This document shows positions 29,139-38,758 of a stretch of 64,000 nucleotides of DNA, in pieces. The notes beneath the pieces were generated by a model. The model saw only the letters and a program-made list of their open reading frames with translations, was not told the DNA's origin and made no database searches. A program made the position numbers and the translations under genes. The DNA is from Paraburkholderia domus (GTDB lineage Bacteria; Pseudomonadota; Gammaproteobacteria; Burkholderiales; Burkholderiaceae): NCBI RefSeq assembly GCF_905220705.1, contig NZ_CAJNAT010000003.1, forward strand, positions 124,001-188,000, written 5' to 3'. The stretch's first letter is position 1. Each line of letters begins with the position of its first letter.

Positions 29139-30434
29139 TCACGAAGGCGACACCAACTTGAAATCCACCGGCGAATCGATCTCAATCCGCTTCGGATTAG
29201 CTTCGAGCAATCCGCTCTGCTGATCGCGCTTGAACACATACACCGTGCCGCTGTTCTGATTGCCGACAATCAGCCAATTGCCGGTCGGGTCGATCGCGAA
29301 TTCGCGTGGCGACTTGCCGAGGCTCGACTGGTGCCCGACCTTCTTCAGATGACCGTTCGCCTGATCGACCGAGAAGATCACGATCTCGTTCGCATCGCCG
29401 CGATTGGTGGCGTACAGGAAGCGCCCGTCCGGCGACAGGTGAATGGCCGCAGCGCCTACCGCGCCCTTGAAGCCCGGTTCGTTCAGCGAGATCGTTTGCA
29501 CCTGCGTGAGCTTGCCGTCGGCGTAGTTGAAGGTGCTGACCGTGGCAGCCAGTTCGCTCGTCAGATACGCATGCTTGCCGTCCGCGCCGAACACCAGGTG
29601 ACGCGGGCCCGTGCCTGCTTTCTCCTGGGTGTAGCGCCAGTCGGTCGGGCCGAACAGGCCGCGGCTGCCATCCGGCGTGTAGCGGTACGAGTAAAGCTTG
29701 TCGGCACCGAGGTCTTGTGCAAACAGGTAGTGGCCGTCAGGCGAGAACACGGTGGAGTGGACGTGCGAGTTGTCCTGACGTCCCTTCACCGGACCACCGC
29801 CTTCATGGTGCACGGTGAGCACCGACGCGCCCACCTGGCCATCCGCCTGCAATGGGAACACCGCGAAGCTGCCGCCCGGATCGGCCGCCACCGAGTAGTT
29901 CGCGGTCAGCAGATATTTGCCGTCCGGCGACAGGCTCAGATAGCACGGGTCATTACCGTTCGACGAGACGTTGTTGAGAAAGGTCAACTGGCCGCTCGCG
30001 GCGTCGAAGCGAAACGCGCTGATGCCGCCGCGTTGCGTGGCCGGGCCGTTGTCGCCGGGCAATTCGTTGACCGCGTAGACGAAGCGGCGGTCACGGCTCA
30101 CCACCAGGAACGACGGGTTGACCGTCTGCGCAACCGACACACGGGTCGCTTCGCCGGTCTTCGTGTCGAAGCGGTAGACGTAGATCCCCTCGCTCTTACC
30201 GCCGGTGTAAGTGCCGACCAGCATGTCATAGACGCCGTCGGCAGGGACCGGGCCGGAATCTTGCGCAAATGCATGCGAAGCAACAATCGAGACCATGAGC
30301 ACGAAACCTTTTATTATCGAGCGGGCGGAGCGCAGAGGAACTGGCCGTCCGCCGCGCCATGAGGTGGATTGAGCAGCAGAAGGTGAAGGAGAGCCTGGTA
30401 CCGCGCGCACGGCGACCCGGTGACTACGAAGCAT
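29139..30434 (-). CDS. Lactonase-family beta-propeller protein (6-phosphogluconolactonase-like), exported
   Basis: 431 aa. The ATG at 30434 has AGGAGGT just upstream. A long basic leader (about 43 residues) runs into a hydrophobic stretch ending SHAFA-QD, so the protein should be exported to the periplasm. The mature part is a seven-bladed propeller of the lactonase family: MLVGTYTGGKSEGIYVY, PSFLVVSRDRRFVYAVNE, DNSHVHSTVFSPDGHYLF and GTGPRHLVFGADGKHAYL are blade segments. Cytoplasmic members hydrolyse 6-phosphogluconolactone; an exported one more likely acts on another lactone, or only binds. No pathway partner is adjacent. Confidence 0.8.
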   Translation of the reverse strand: MLRSHRVAVRAVPGSPSPSAAQSTSWRGGRPVPLRSARSIIKGFVLMVSIVASHAFAQDSGPVPADGVYDMLVGTYTGGKSEGIYVYRFDTKTGEATRVSVAQTVNPSFLVVSRDRRFVYAVNELPGDNGPATQRGGISAFRFDAASGQLTFLNNVSSNGNDPCYLSLSPDGKYLLTANYSVAADPGGSFAVFPLQADGQVGASVLTVHHEGGGPVKGRQDNSHVHSTVFSPDGHYLFAQDLGADKLYSYRYTPDGSRGLFGPTDWRYTQEKAGTGPRHLVFGADGKHAYLTSELAATVSTFNYADGKLTQVQTISLNEPGFKGAVGAAAIHLSPDGRFLYATNRGDANEIVIFSVDQANGHLKKVGHQSSLGKSPREFAIDPTGNWLIVGNQNSGTVYVFKRDQQSGLLEANPKRIEIDSPVDFKLVSPS

Positions 30435-30561
30435 ATGACCTCCTGGACATCGGTTATTCGGTTGATTCGGTTGTAACGGTGTCTCTGGTCTGCCGCGCTA
30501 TCGGTCGAATTGTTTTATCGAGGCAAGTATAAAAGCGTTGCGTCGGATCATGCATCGAATC

Positions 30562-30621
30562 CGGTCGGGCCGCGATCGGTCGGGCCGCGATCGGTCGGGC
30601 CGCGATCGGTCGGGCCGCGTC
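30562..30621. repeat. 15-bp tandem repeat, four copies
   Basis: Unit CGGTCGGGCCGCGAT repeats at 30562, 30577, 30592 and 30607, the last with a changed end (GTC). It lies in the gap between the divergent lactonase and DUF3096 genes and may vary in number between strains. Confidence 0.9.
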
Positions 30622-30735
30622 CGGCCAGCCGGATTCGGCCGGTGTGCCCCGCTGGCCGGCATATCGATGCATGTGTAGCAATTGTCCCGCCTGGCGGGCC
30701 GTCTGTTCAATCGCGTCTCACACTACGGAGTCTTC

Positions 30736-30888
30736 ATGAACGTCACACTCAGCCTGGGCCCGCTCGTTTCGTTGATCGCCGGTATTCTGATTCTCGTCAT
30801 GCCGCGCCTGTTGAACTACATCGTCGCGCTCTATCTGATCATCATCGGCATCATTGGGATCTTCGGCATGGGGTCGTCGCACTTCTAG
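30736..30888 (+). CDS. DUF3096 small membrane protein
   Basis: 50 aa from the ATG at 30736, preceded by GGAG. Two hydrophobic helices cover nearly the whole protein: GPLVSLIAGILILVMP and LLNYIVALYLIIIGIIGIFG. This is the DUF3096 pattern, with MPRLLNYIVA between the helices. It should be an inner-membrane protein; no function is known. It stands alone. Confidence 0.88.
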   Translation: MNVTLSLGPLVSLIAGILILVMPRLLNYIVALYLIIIGIIGIFGMGSSHF

Positions 30889-31170
30889 GCGGCTGCAGTC
30901 AGCAATACGAGCAGCAAGGGACGCACGACCGGGCGCGGTGCCGGCCCGGCAACGTGTCGCACGAGCGGAGTGCCAGTGGTGGGAACGGCACGCGCGCTAA
31001 TGGCGGCGGCAGTGCAACACGTGGCACATTGAAGCGGTGAAACTGCGCGACAAAGCGAAACGGCGCAACGAAGCAACGCGGCGGTGCGTGCGTAACAGAT
31101 GCGCCCTAGATGCAAGACAACCGCGGAGAATCGCGAGCAATCGCGCGCCGCAAACCCGCGCAATGGGCAG

Positions 31171-31416
31171 TCAGCCGTTCGAAAGCTGATCCAGGCGCAA
31201 ACGCCCCTGCAACGACAATCCGCCGACGGCATAATGACCGTCACCTTCCTGATGACGCCGGAAGCAGGCCCGTTCGATCAGAAAGGCCGCCGCGGCCAGC
31301 ATGCCGTTGCGGCTCAGACCCAGCTGGCCATAATCGAGCGGCAACATCGAATCGTCGGCCAGTTCGCTAGCGGCGGAGAGAATCGTGATGCAATCTGATT
31401 TCGACGGGTTCAGCAT
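31171..31416 (-). CDS. Hypothetical 81-aa protein
   Basis: The ATG at 31416 (MLNPSKSDCITILSAASELA) has GAGGA nine bases upstream; the same frame reaches 31527 but without a good start. The protein has a regular soluble look, with a helical middle (NGMLAAAAFLIERACF) and a short charged end. Codon use matches neighbouring genes. I do not recognise a family. It is divergent from the GH15 gene. From memory, similar short proteins occur in other Burkholderia genomes. Confidence 0.55.
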   Translation of the reverse strand: MLNPSKSDCITILSAASELADDSMLPLDYGQLGLSRNGMLAAAAFLIERACFRRHQEGDGHYAVGGLSLQGRLRLDQLSNG

Positions 31417-31646
31417 CGCTTGGGTCCTCGAAAACGGCGTCTGCATGCGCCATGGGCAAGGCCGACGCATGATCCGGCGAGCGCCGCGCATCGGCATGAA
31501 AAACGATTGTAGGCAGTGATTTGACAATTACCAAATCGCGTTTTACCGCATTGCGCGCTGAACCAAAGCGCATCGCGCGAGTCCGGTAACAACAATGACC
31601 CCAAGCGCGGCGGACTTCGCCTCGCGTAAAACTGACACACTCCTCC

Positions 31647-33527
31647 ATGCCCGCACTCATCGAAGACTACGCGCTCATCGGCGACGGCCACACGGCTGCG
31701 CTCATCTCCCTCGACGGTTCCGTCGACTGGCTTTGCTGGCCGCGCTTCGACTCCGGTGCCTGCTTCGCCGCCCTGCTCGGCACGCCCGACAACGGCCGCT
31801 GGCTGATTTCGCCGGTCTCGGATACGCCACCCAAAATCACGCGCCGCTATCGCGGCGAAACGCTGATCGTCGAAACCGATTTCGAAACGCCCGAAGGCGC
31901 GGTCACGCTGATCGACTTCATGCCGCCCGGCAACGGCTGGTCGGAGATGGTGCGGATCGTGGTCGGCAAACGCGGCACGGTGCGGATGCGGATGGAACTG
32001 GTGCTGCGCTTCGATTACGGTTTTTCGATTCCGTGGGTCGATCGCCTGAAGCACGACAGCGGCATCAAGGCAATCGTCGGCCCAGACACTGCGGTGCTAC
32101 GCACGCCGGTCGACTTGCGTGGCGAGGACATGAAGACCGTTGCCGAGTTCACCGTGAGCGAAGGCGAGCGCGTGCCGTTTTCGCTGGCCTATGCGGCCTC
32201 GCACCTGCGCATACCGCCTGGCCGCGATCCGCACACGTCGCTGGCACGCACCGAGAACCATTGGCTCGAATGGTCGGCGCGCAGCACCGTCGAAGGCAAA
32301 TGGGCCGCGCAGATCCGCCGCTCGCTGATTACGCTGAAGGCGCTTGCGTACGAGCCGACCGGCGGCATTGTCGCGGCACCCACCACGTCTCTGCCGGAGC
32401 AGTTGGGCGGCACGCGCAACTGGGACTACCGCTACTGCTGGCTGCGCGACGCCACCATCACGCTGCTCGCGATGATGCGCGGCGGCTACTACGACGAAGC
32501 CCGCGCATGGCGCACCTGGCTCGGCCGCGTGATGGCCGGCGCACCGGACCAGTTACAGATCATGTACGGAATCGCCGGCGAGCGACGTTTGCCCGAGTTT
32601 GAAATCGACTGGCTGCCGGGCTACCAGGATGCCAAGCCCGTGCGGATCGGCAACAACGCGGTTGGACAGCGCCAGCTCGATGTTTACGGCGAAGTAATGA
32701 ACGCGCTGCATCTCGCGCGCGTCGGCGGCCTGCAGGCGGACGACACCGCATGGAATGTGCAGCGCGCGTTGCTCAGCCACCTCGACACGATCTGGCAAGA
32801 GCCGGACGAAGGTATCTGGGAAACCCGTGGCGGCCGCAAGCACTTCACCTTCTCGAAGGTGATGGCGTGGGTCGCCTACGACCGCGCCATTCGGTCGGCC
32901 GAAATGTTCAAGCTGGACGGCCCACTCGATGAATGGCGCGCAACCCGCGCGACAATCCACGCGGAAGTTTGTGCCAAGGCATGGAATCCGGCGCTCAACG
33001 CGTTCTCCCAGGCCTACGGCACCGATCAGCTCGACGCGAGCGTGCTGCTGATGCCACTGGTCGGGTTTCTCCCTCCGGCGGATCCGCGCGTCAAGGGCAC
33101 GGTGGCGGCAATTGAAAGGGACCTGATGCACGACGGCTTCGTGATGCGCTACCGCACCACTGAATACGACGACGGCCTGCCGCCCGGCGAAGGCACCTTC
33201 CTCGCGTGCTCGTTCTGGATGGTGGACAACCTGGCATTGCAGGGCCGCATGGATGAAGCCATTGCCATGTACGAGAGGCTGCTCGGCCTCTGCAATGACG
33301 TCGGTCTGCTCGCGGAAGAGTATGATCCGGTCGCGAAGCGCCTGGTCGGCAACTTCCCGCAGGCGTTTTCACATGTTGCGCTGGTGCACACCGGCCTGAA
33401 CCTGATGAAGCACGAACAGGCGATGGCCCAGGCGACCGGGCAGCCGCCGCATAACGGCACCACGGCAGAAGAACTTAATGCTGCGGCAACCCCCGATAGC
33501 GGTGCGGCAACATCGCCAGTACCATGA
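31647..33527 (+). CDS. Glycoside hydrolase family 15 (glucoamylase/trehalase-type)
   Basis: 626 aa, cytoplasmic (no signal peptide). The N-terminal beta-sandwich starts with IEDYALIGDGHTAALISLDGSVDWLCWPRFDS, whose WLCWPRFDS ending is typical of bacterial GH15. The (alpha/alpha)6 barrel holds the catalytic-site segments WDYRYCWLRDA, EGIWETRGG with the probable general acid Glu, and LAEEYDP with the probable general base Glu. Family members cleave alpha-glucans, or trehalose in some actinobacteria. Which one applies here is open; no glycogen or trehalose gene is next to it. No strong ribosome-binding site precedes the ATG at 31647. Confidence 0.88.
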   Translation: MPALIEDYALIGDGHTAALISLDGSVDWLCWPRFDSGACFAALLGTPDNGRWLISPVSDTPPKITRRYRGETLIVETDFETPEGAVTLIDFMPPGNGWSEMVRIVVGKRGTVRMRMELVLRFDYGFSIPWVDRLKHDSGIKAIVGPDTAVLRTPVDLRGEDMKTVAEFTVSEGERVPFSLAYAASHLRIPPGRDPHTSLARTENHWLEWSARSTVEGKWAAQIRRSLITLKALAYEPTGGIVAAPTTSLPEQLGGTRNWDYRYCWLRDATITLLAMMRGGYYDEARAWRTWLGRVMAGAPDQLQIMYGIAGERRLPEFEIDWLPGYQDAKPVRIGNNAVGQRQLDVYGEVMNALHLARVGGLQADDTAWNVQRALLSHLDTIWQEPDEGIWETRGGRKHFTFSKVMAWVAYDRAIRSAEMFKLDGPLDEWRATRATIHAEVCAKAWNPALNAFSQAYGTDQLDASVLLMPLVGFLPPADPRVKGTVAAIERDLMHDGFVMRYRTTEYDDGLPPGEGTFLACSFWMVDNLALQGRMDEAIAMYERLLGLCNDVGLLAEEYDPVAKRLVGNFPQAFSHVALVHTGLNLMKHEQAMAQATGQPPHNGTTAEELNAAATPDSGAATSPVP

Positions 33528-33707
33528 TTTGATGACAGTTTGCGCGCAGCCCGCGCGCAAATTGCTGCATTGCACAAGTACGCTTTGTTCAGTATGATCG
33601 AGCAGACTGTTGGCCGAAAATCAATGTGCCTACAACCAATACGGCCTGCCGCAACGCCACACGCGTGTTTGCCAAGCCCCATGCGAACCGCCTAAAACGG
33701 AGCACCC

Positions 33708-34985
33708 ATGCTCTACCAACTGCACGAATTCCAACGGGCGATGTTAAGCCCCCTCACCGCCTGGGCCCAGGCCGCGTCGAAATCGTTCGCGAATCCCGCC
33801 AGCCCTTTGGCCTACGTGCCCGGTGCCACAAGACTCTCAGCCGGTTACGAACTGCTCTACCGGCTTGGCAAAGATTACGAAAAGCCTGAGTTCAACCTTC
33901 ATCAGATTGTCAAAGACGGTCATAACATTCCGATCATCGAACAAACGATCATCGAAAAACCGTTTTGCCGCCTGATGCGCTTCAAGCGTTTCGCAGATGA
34001 CAGCGACGCTGTTACCCAATTGAAAGATGAGCCGATCGTGCTGGTGTGCGCACCGTTGTCAGGCCACCACGCTACACTCCTGCGCGATACCGTGCGCACG
34101 TTGCTGCAAGACCACAAGGTCTACCTGACCGACTGGATCGATGCACGCATGGTGCCGCTCGAAGAAGGCGAGTTTCACCTCGACGATTACATTGCCTACA
34201 TTCAGGAATTCATCCGCCACATCGGTGCAAAGAATCTGCACGTGATCTCGGTATGTCAGCCCACCGTTCCGGTGCTCGCTGCCATTTCGCTTTTGGCGAG
34301 CCGCGGTGAAGACACGCCGCGCACCATGACGATGATGGGCGGCCCGATCGACGCGCGCAAGAGCCCGACCTCGGTCAACTCGCTCGCCACGCAGCACTCG
34401 TATGAATGGTTCGAGAACAACGTGATCTTCACGGTACCGCCGAACTATCCGGGCGTGGGCCGTAAGGTTTACCCGGGCTTCCTGCAACACACCGGCTTCG
34501 TCGCGATGAATCCGGAGCGTCACGCAGCCTCGCACTGGGACTACTACCAGAGCCTCCTGCGCGGCGACGAAGACGACGCGGAAGCACATCGCCGCTTCTA
34601 CGACGAGTACAACGCCGTGCTCGACATGGACGCCGACTATTACCTCGACACGATCCGTGTGGTGTTCCAGGAATTCAGTCTGGCCGAAGGCACGTGGGAC
34701 GTCGCAGGCGAACGGGTGCGTCCGCAGGACATCAAGAAGACCGCGCTCTTCACCATCGAAGGCGAGCTGGACGATATCTCCGGCGACGGTCAGACGTTCG
34801 CGGCACAAGAACTGTGCAGCGGCATTCCGGAGAAGAACAAGCGTCACTTCACCGCGGAAAAATGCGGCCACTACGGCATTTTCTCGGGCCGCCGCTGGCG
34901 CACCATCATCTATCCGCAACTGCGTGACTTCATCCTCGAGCACAACACGGCGCCGAAGGTAGCGAAGGAAAAAGTCGAAGCCTGA
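33708..34985 (+). CDS. phaZ: Intracellular polyhydroxyalkanoate depolymerase PhaZ
   Basis: 425 aa, no signal peptide, as expected for the granule-bound enzyme that mobilises stored polyhydroxybutyrate. The nucleophile is a cysteine in place of the lipase Ser: SVCQPTVPVL puts it at Cys183, the position known for the Ralstonia eutropha enzyme. The catalytic His is probably the one in KCGHYGIFSG. ATG at 33708 has GGAG upstream. A strong terminator follows. A TetR-type regulator gene converges from the other side. No phaC or phasin gene is in the window. Confidence 0.93.
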   Translation: MLYQLHEFQRAMLSPLTAWAQAASKSFANPASPLAYVPGATRLSAGYELLYRLGKDYEKPEFNLHQIVKDGHNIPIIEQTIIEKPFCRLMRFKRFADDSDAVTQLKDEPIVLVCAPLSGHHATLLRDTVRTLLQDHKVYLTDWIDARMVPLEEGEFHLDDYIAYIQEFIRHIGAKNLHVISVCQPTVPVLAAISLLASRGEDTPRTMTMMGGPIDARKSPTSVNSLATQHSYEWFENNVIFTVPPNYPGVGRKVYPGFLQHTGFVAMNPERHAASHWDYYQSLLRGDEDDAEAHRRFYDEYNAVLDMDADYYLDTIRVVFQEFSLAEGTWDVAGERVRPQDIKKTALFTIEGELDDISGDGQTFAAQELCSGIPEKNKRHFTAEKCGHYGIFSGRRWRTIIYPQLRDFILEHNTAPKVAKEKVEA

Positions 34986-35008
34986 ACGGCGCACGCCTGG
35001 ATATAAAC

Positions 35009-35042
35009 AACGGCCTCTTCTCCAGAGGCCGTTGTCGTTTTT
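35009..35042 (+). terminator. Rho-independent terminator after phaZ
   Basis: Perfect 10-bp stem AACGGCCTCT / AGAGGCCGTT with a 5-nt loop, followed by GTCGTTTTT. It lies 24 bp after the phaZ stop codon, between phaZ and the convergent TetR gene. Confidence 0.9.
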
Positions 35043-35081
35043 GATGCTGCGTATGCCGTTGATGCGCCACCGCGCTGCAGC

Positions 35082-35714
35082 TTACTTCCGCAACAGATAC
35101 GCAAGCAGCAACTCAGTGTTCATCTGGATGACTTCACTGCGCTCGCTCGCACTGCTGAAATCGCGACCGAGTGTCGCTTCGAGCGTGAAGCGGTTCGACA
35201 CAATGTAGTAGCCCATACCTGACAGCGTCACGTAAAAGCGCAGCGGGTCGACGTTGGTACGAAACAGCCCGGCGCGTTGACCACGCTCCAGAATGCCGCC
35301 GAGTGTGGCGACGATCGGCGAGATCATTTCGCGGATGCGCGTCGACTTCTGCATGTAGCGTGCCTCATGCAGATTCTCGTTGTTGACGAGACGCAGCAAC
35401 TCGGGATGATCGCGGTAGTAATCCCAAACAAAATGCGCGAGACGTGTCACTGCCTCGACCGGCGCAATGCCGTTCAGTTCGAGCGCTCGTTCCGCTTCAT
35501 TGAGCGCGCTGAATGCGTGCTCGAGTACAGCCGTGAAAAGCTGCTCCTTGCTACCGAAGTAGTAATAGAGCATGCGTTCATTAGTCTCCGCGCGGCGGGC
35601 GATCTGATCGACGCGCGCGCCGAACAACCCTCCATTTGCAAACTCTTCGGCCGCCGCAAGCAGAATGCGGCGCCGCGTGCCTTCAGGATCTCTTTTGATT
35701 TTCGGCTGATTCAT
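35082..35714 (-). CDS. TetR/AcrR-family transcriptional regulator
   Basis: 210 aa from the ATG at 35714 (MNQPKIKRDPEGTRRRIL). Upstream frame is not conserved in style. The helix-turn-helix spans about residues 15-60: ILLAAAEEFANGGLFGARVDQIARRAETNERMLYYYFGSKEQLF, where ALYYYF-type wording is the family hallmark. The C-terminal domain would bind a small ligand and form the dimer. It converges on phaZ and faces rsxB across a 380-bp gap, so its target is not obvious; it may control itself. Confidence 0.88.
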   Translation of the reverse strand: MNQPKIKRDPEGTRRRILLAAAEEFANGGLFGARVDQIARRAETNERMLYYYFGSKEQLFTAVLEHAFSALNEAERALELNGIAPVEAVTRLAHFVWDYYRDHPELLRLVNNENLHEARYMQKSTRIREMISPIVATLGGILERGQRAGLFRTNVDPLRFYVTLSGMGYYIVSNRFTLEATLGRDFSSASERSEVIQMNTELLLAYLLRK

Positions 35715-36093
35715 GGTGGCATCGTCTTCGTGAGCCGCGTTATCCGGATCGCGCCGCCGGCCTCTCCTCGGGCCTTGCACCGACAGCACTGAACGGGCTG
35801 GTTGGGGGAACACCCTTCTGCGGTCTTTCGAAAAAGCGCTTCGATTATGGCACATGGATTGCGGATGGCAATTGGGGAAATCGGCGATAATGTGCTATTT
35901 AGTTCAAGCCCAGCGCTTGCGCTTAGTTACCTCGATTCGTGCCGCCATTCACGCCTCTATTCGTGGCTGTATTTGCCTATATTGGCGCGTGTTTGCGCGC
36001 TTTCGCAGCGTTTTTGTGTTGCCCCGGCCTGCCGCGTGTTTTCCCTAATCCACGCTCGGCGAGCTGTGCAACCACGAGGCAAGCCCCAACGTC
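35715..36093. other. Gap between divergent TetR and rsxB genes
   Basis: No gene recognised in 379 bp. The middle (35870-35960) is AT-richer than the surroundings, and is the likely promoter area for both directions, but I find no well-spaced -35/-10 pair that I would defend. Confidence 0.4.
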
Positions 36094-36924
36094 GTGACCG
36101 TGACCGATTCCAGAACACTCGCAGATCGCATCGAAGATCTGCTGCCCCAAACGCAATGCACGAAGTGCGGCTATCCCGCATGCCGTCCGTACGCCGAAGC
36201 TGTCGCCAGCGGCGAGGCCAACTACAACCAGTGTCCGCCGGGTGGCGCTGAAGGCATCGCGCGCCTCGCGGCGCTGCTCGGCCAACCCGTCATTCCGCTC
36301 AATTCGGCCAACGGTATCGAGCGGCCGCGTCCGCTGGCGGTTATCGACGAACAAGTTTGCATCGGCTGCACGTTGTGCATGCAAGCGTGTCCAGTCGATG
36401 CAATAGTTGGCGCACCGAAACAGATGCACACGGTGATCGCCGAGCTCTGTACCGGTTGCGACCTGTGTGTACCGCCCTGCCCGGTCGACTGTATCGCGAT
36501 GCCGCCGGTCACGGGTGAAGCAACCGGCTGGGGCGCATGGAGCCAAGCCCAAGCCGACGCCGCGCGCGAGCGCCATAACCGGCGCGAGGCCCGCCTTGCG
36601 CGCGAACGCGAAGCTGCCGAGGCGCGTGCTGCAGCGCGGCGAGCGGTCAGCAGCACACCCGCTCAGGCGACGGAAACGGGTGCCACGGCAACGCCTGCCG
36701 CGCCCATAGCGAACGACGCCGAAGCGAAAAAACGCGCGATCATCCAGGCCGCGCTCGAGCGTGCGCGTCAGAAGAAAGATGAGTTGGCCGCCAAGGGCCA
36801 AGGCCCGCAAAACACCGAACGCGTCAGCGCCGACGTACAGGCGCAGATTGACGCCGCCGAAGCACGTCGCCGCCGTCTCGGACTTGCCGCGGACAACACC
36901 GATACGCCGCCGACGAAACGCTAA
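36094..36924 (+). CDS. rsxB: Ferredoxin-type electron transport protein RsxB/RnfB
   Basis: 276 aa with a GTG start at 36094 (a second GTG is at 36100). The 4Fe-4S domain has Cys22, Cys25, Cys30 and Cys47. Two ferredoxin clusters follow: Cys89/92/95/99 and Cys119/122/125/129. The N-terminal membrane anchor seen in complete Rnf complexes is absent. A 130-residue Arg/Ala/Glu-rich tail follows, probably a coiled or disordered region. No other rnf gene is in the window, so it may serve as a soluble electron carrier. It precedes nth by 26 bp, and in many proteobacteria rnf genes also sit next to nth. Confidence 0.88.
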   Translation: MTVTDSRTLADRIEDLLPQTQCTKCGYPACRPYAEAVASGEANYNQCPPGGAEGIARLAALLGQPVIPLNSANGIERPRPLAVIDEQVCIGCTLCMQACPVDAIVGAPKQMHTVIAELCTGCDLCVPPCPVDCIAMPPVTGEATGWGAWSQAQADAARERHNRREARLAREREAAEARAAARRAVSSTPAQATETGATATPAAPIANDAEAKKRAIIQAALERARQKKDELAAKGQGPQNTERVSADVQAQIDAAEARRRRLGLAADNTDTPPTKR

Positions 36925-36950
36925 CTTTTAACTTTAACCTTACGCTGCGC

Positions 36951-37595
36951 ATGAACGCGAACAAACGCCGCGCCATCTACGAGACGCTTCAGAGTCTCAA
37001 CCCGCATCCCACGACCGAGCTCGAGTACACCACACCGTTCGAACTGCTGATTGCCGTGCTGCTGTCGGCGCAAGCCACCGACGTGTCGGTGAACAAGGCG
37101 ATGCGCAAGATGTTCCCGGTCGCGAACACGCCGCAGAAGGTGTTCGATCTCGGCGAAGAAGGGGTTGCCGGCTACATCAGGACGATTGGCCTGTATCGGA
37201 CCAAGGCGAAGAATGTGATCGCAACCTGCCGCATTCTGCTCGACCAGTACGGCGGCGAAGTGCCGGAGGATCGCGAGGCGCTCGAAAGCTTGCCGGGGGT
37301 CGGCCGTAAAACGGCGAACGTGATCCTGAACACGGCGTTCGGTCACCCGACCATTGCCGTCGATACACATATCTTTCGGGTTGCGAATCGAACCGGGCTT
37401 GCACCAGGCAAAGACGTCCGCGCTGTCGAAGCGGCGCTGGAGAAATTCACGCCCGCCGAGTTCAAGCAGGATGCCCACCACTGGCTGATTCTGCACGGCC
37501 GTTACGTATGCAAAGCGCGCCGGCCGGAGTGCTGGCATTGCGTGATCGAGCCACTGTGCGAATTCCGGCCCAAGACGCCACCGCCAGATCTTTGA
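36951..37595 (+). CDS. nth: Endonuclease III (DNA glycosylase/AP lyase)
   Basis: 214 aa. It removes oxidised pyrimidines from DNA and nicks the site. The helix-hairpin-helix LPGVGRKTANV carries catalytic Lys120, and Asp138 lies in AVDTH. The 4Fe-4S cluster ligands are Cys187, Cys194, Cys197 and Cys203. All positions match the numbering of the E. coli enzyme. It follows rsxB and is likely in the same transcript; DUF1841 follows after 96 bp. Confidence 0.97.
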   Translation: MNANKRRAIYETLQSLNPHPTTELEYTTPFELLIAVLLSAQATDVSVNKAMRKMFPVANTPQKVFDLGEEGVAGYIRTIGLYRTKAKNVIATCRILLDQYGGEVPEDREALESLPGVGRKTANVILNTAFGHPTIAVDTHIFRVANRTGLAPGKDVRAVEAALEKFTPAEFKQDAHHWLILHGRYVCKARRPECWHCVIEPLCEFRPKTPPPDL

Positions 37596-37691
37596 GAGCG
37601 GCGCGCCGCCAGCAAGCCACGTTGCCCCGGCGTAAAATGACGCCCTGCACGCACGCCTCAAGCGCCCCACACTAACCTCACCGCTCTCACG

Positions 37692-38126
37692 ATGTTCAAT
37701 CCCAGCCGCGACGAAGTCCGCCAATTTTTCACCGACACCTGGCGCAAGCAGCGTCAAGGCGAGATTCTGACGCCGCTCGAAGCGATCGCGGCCGACTGGA
37801 TCGTCGAGCATCCGGAATATCACGCCGATCTAACCAGCACGGAAGCCGCTCAGGCTCAGGACTACTCGCCTGAACGCGGCCAGACCAACCCGTTCCTGCA
37901 TCTGTCGATGCATCTGGCCATCACCGAACAGTTGTCGATCGACCAGCCGCCGGGTATCCGCGCAGCCCACGAGCGGCTCGCAGCCCGTCTCGGCTCGACC
38001 CACGAGGCGCAGCACGCGATCATGGACTGCCTCGGCGAAACCATCTGGGAAGCGCAACGCACCGGCACTCCGCCGGATACAGACGCCTACTTGCAGCGTA
38101 TCGAGCAGCGCGCCACGCGCGACTGA
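37692..38126 (+). CDS. DUF1841 family protein
   Basis: 144 aa, soluble and mostly helical. The segments MFNPSRDEVRQFF, LTPLEAIAADWIVEHPEYH, NPFLHLSMHLAI and GTPPDTDAYLQRI are the family's typical landmarks. The family is widespread in beta- and gamma-proteobacteria, with no known function. Several His (in HLSMHLAITEQ and near HEAQHAIMDCLGE) could bind a metal. It follows rsxB-nth and ends before a bidirectional terminator. Confidence 0.85.
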   Translation: MFNPSRDEVRQFFTDTWRKQRQGEILTPLEAIAADWIVEHPEYHADLTSTEAAQAQDYSPERGQTNPFLHLSMHLAITEQLSIDQPPGIRAAHERLAARLGSTHEAQHAIMDCLGETIWEAQRTGTPPDTDAYLQRIEQRATRD

Positions 38127-38254
38127 AGGACGGCTCAAAGCCAGTCAGCGAGTTCAAGAGTTTTAAAGGTGCCGAACGGGTGCCAAACGCCCCGCCGCGA
38201 TCGCGCCTGAGCCTCTCCGAGCCGCCGCACCGCGCGAATCACGGCGCCCAAAGC

Positions 38255-38285
38255 AAAACACCCCGCCGTTCGGTGGGGTGTTTTT
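38255..38285. terminator. Bidirectional terminator between DUF1841 and cytochrome genes
   Basis: AAAACACCCC and GGGGTGTTTT pair perfectly (10 bp) with a 10-nt GC-containing loop. A-run on one side and T-run on the other suit both directions, as needed between convergent genes. Confidence 0.9.
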
Positions 38286-38316
38286 CAATCTGCAAGCAAA
38301 GCCCAACGCGACGCTG

Positions 38317-38700
38317 TTACTTCTTCTGTACCAGACCGCCGTCCAGCGATTCGATGTAGGCCGCGATGTCTTTCATATCGCTTGGCGACAGGCTTTGCAC
38401 CTGCGCCTGCATGATCGCGTTGTTGCGACCGAGGTGCGGGTTGCCGTTGCCCATCTGGTACTGGCGCAGCGCCCAGTAGACGTAGTCGGAATGCTGACCG
38501 GCGAGCTTCGGATATTCCGGGCTCACCGGATTGTTCAGGTTGGCGCCGTGGCAAGCCGCGCAGTTGTGGTTGCCGGCCAGCACCTTGCCGTTGCCGGCGT
38601 CTGCGGCGTGCGCGACGTTCGCTGCAACCAGACCGATGACTGCCGCCGACGCGCATGCAGCCTTGAACACCGTGTGGAGTGCCTGTTGGGGCTTATTCAT
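38317..38700 (-). CDS. Periplasmic c-type cytochrome (class I)
   Basis: 127 aa with a signal peptide ending VAHA-AD. Haem is bound by CAACH (Cys47, Cys50, His51), and a late Met near NNAIMQAQ is the likely sixth ligand. The ATG at 38700 is preceded by AGGAG. It lies 58 bp after another c-type cytochrome gene in the same direction. Both resemble halves of diheme cytochrome c4 and should carry electrons to a terminal oxidase, though no oxidase gene is in the window. Confidence 0.9.
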   Translation of the reverse strand: MNKPQQALHTVFKAACASAAVIGLVAANVAHAADAGNGKVLAGNHNCAACHGANLNNPVSPEYPKLAGQHSDYVYWALRQYQMGNGNPHLGRNNAIMQAQVQSLSPSDMKDIAAYIESLDGGLVQKK

Positions 38701-38758
38701 GAATTCTCCTATCCCGCAATATATTTAGCCGAGTGACCGGTTGGGTGACCGCAGCCGA

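Noticed and set aside
31410..32054. 214-codon minus-strand frame over the start of the GH15 gene
   Set aside because: Shadow of GH15; the real minus-strand gene is the shorter one at 31171-31416.
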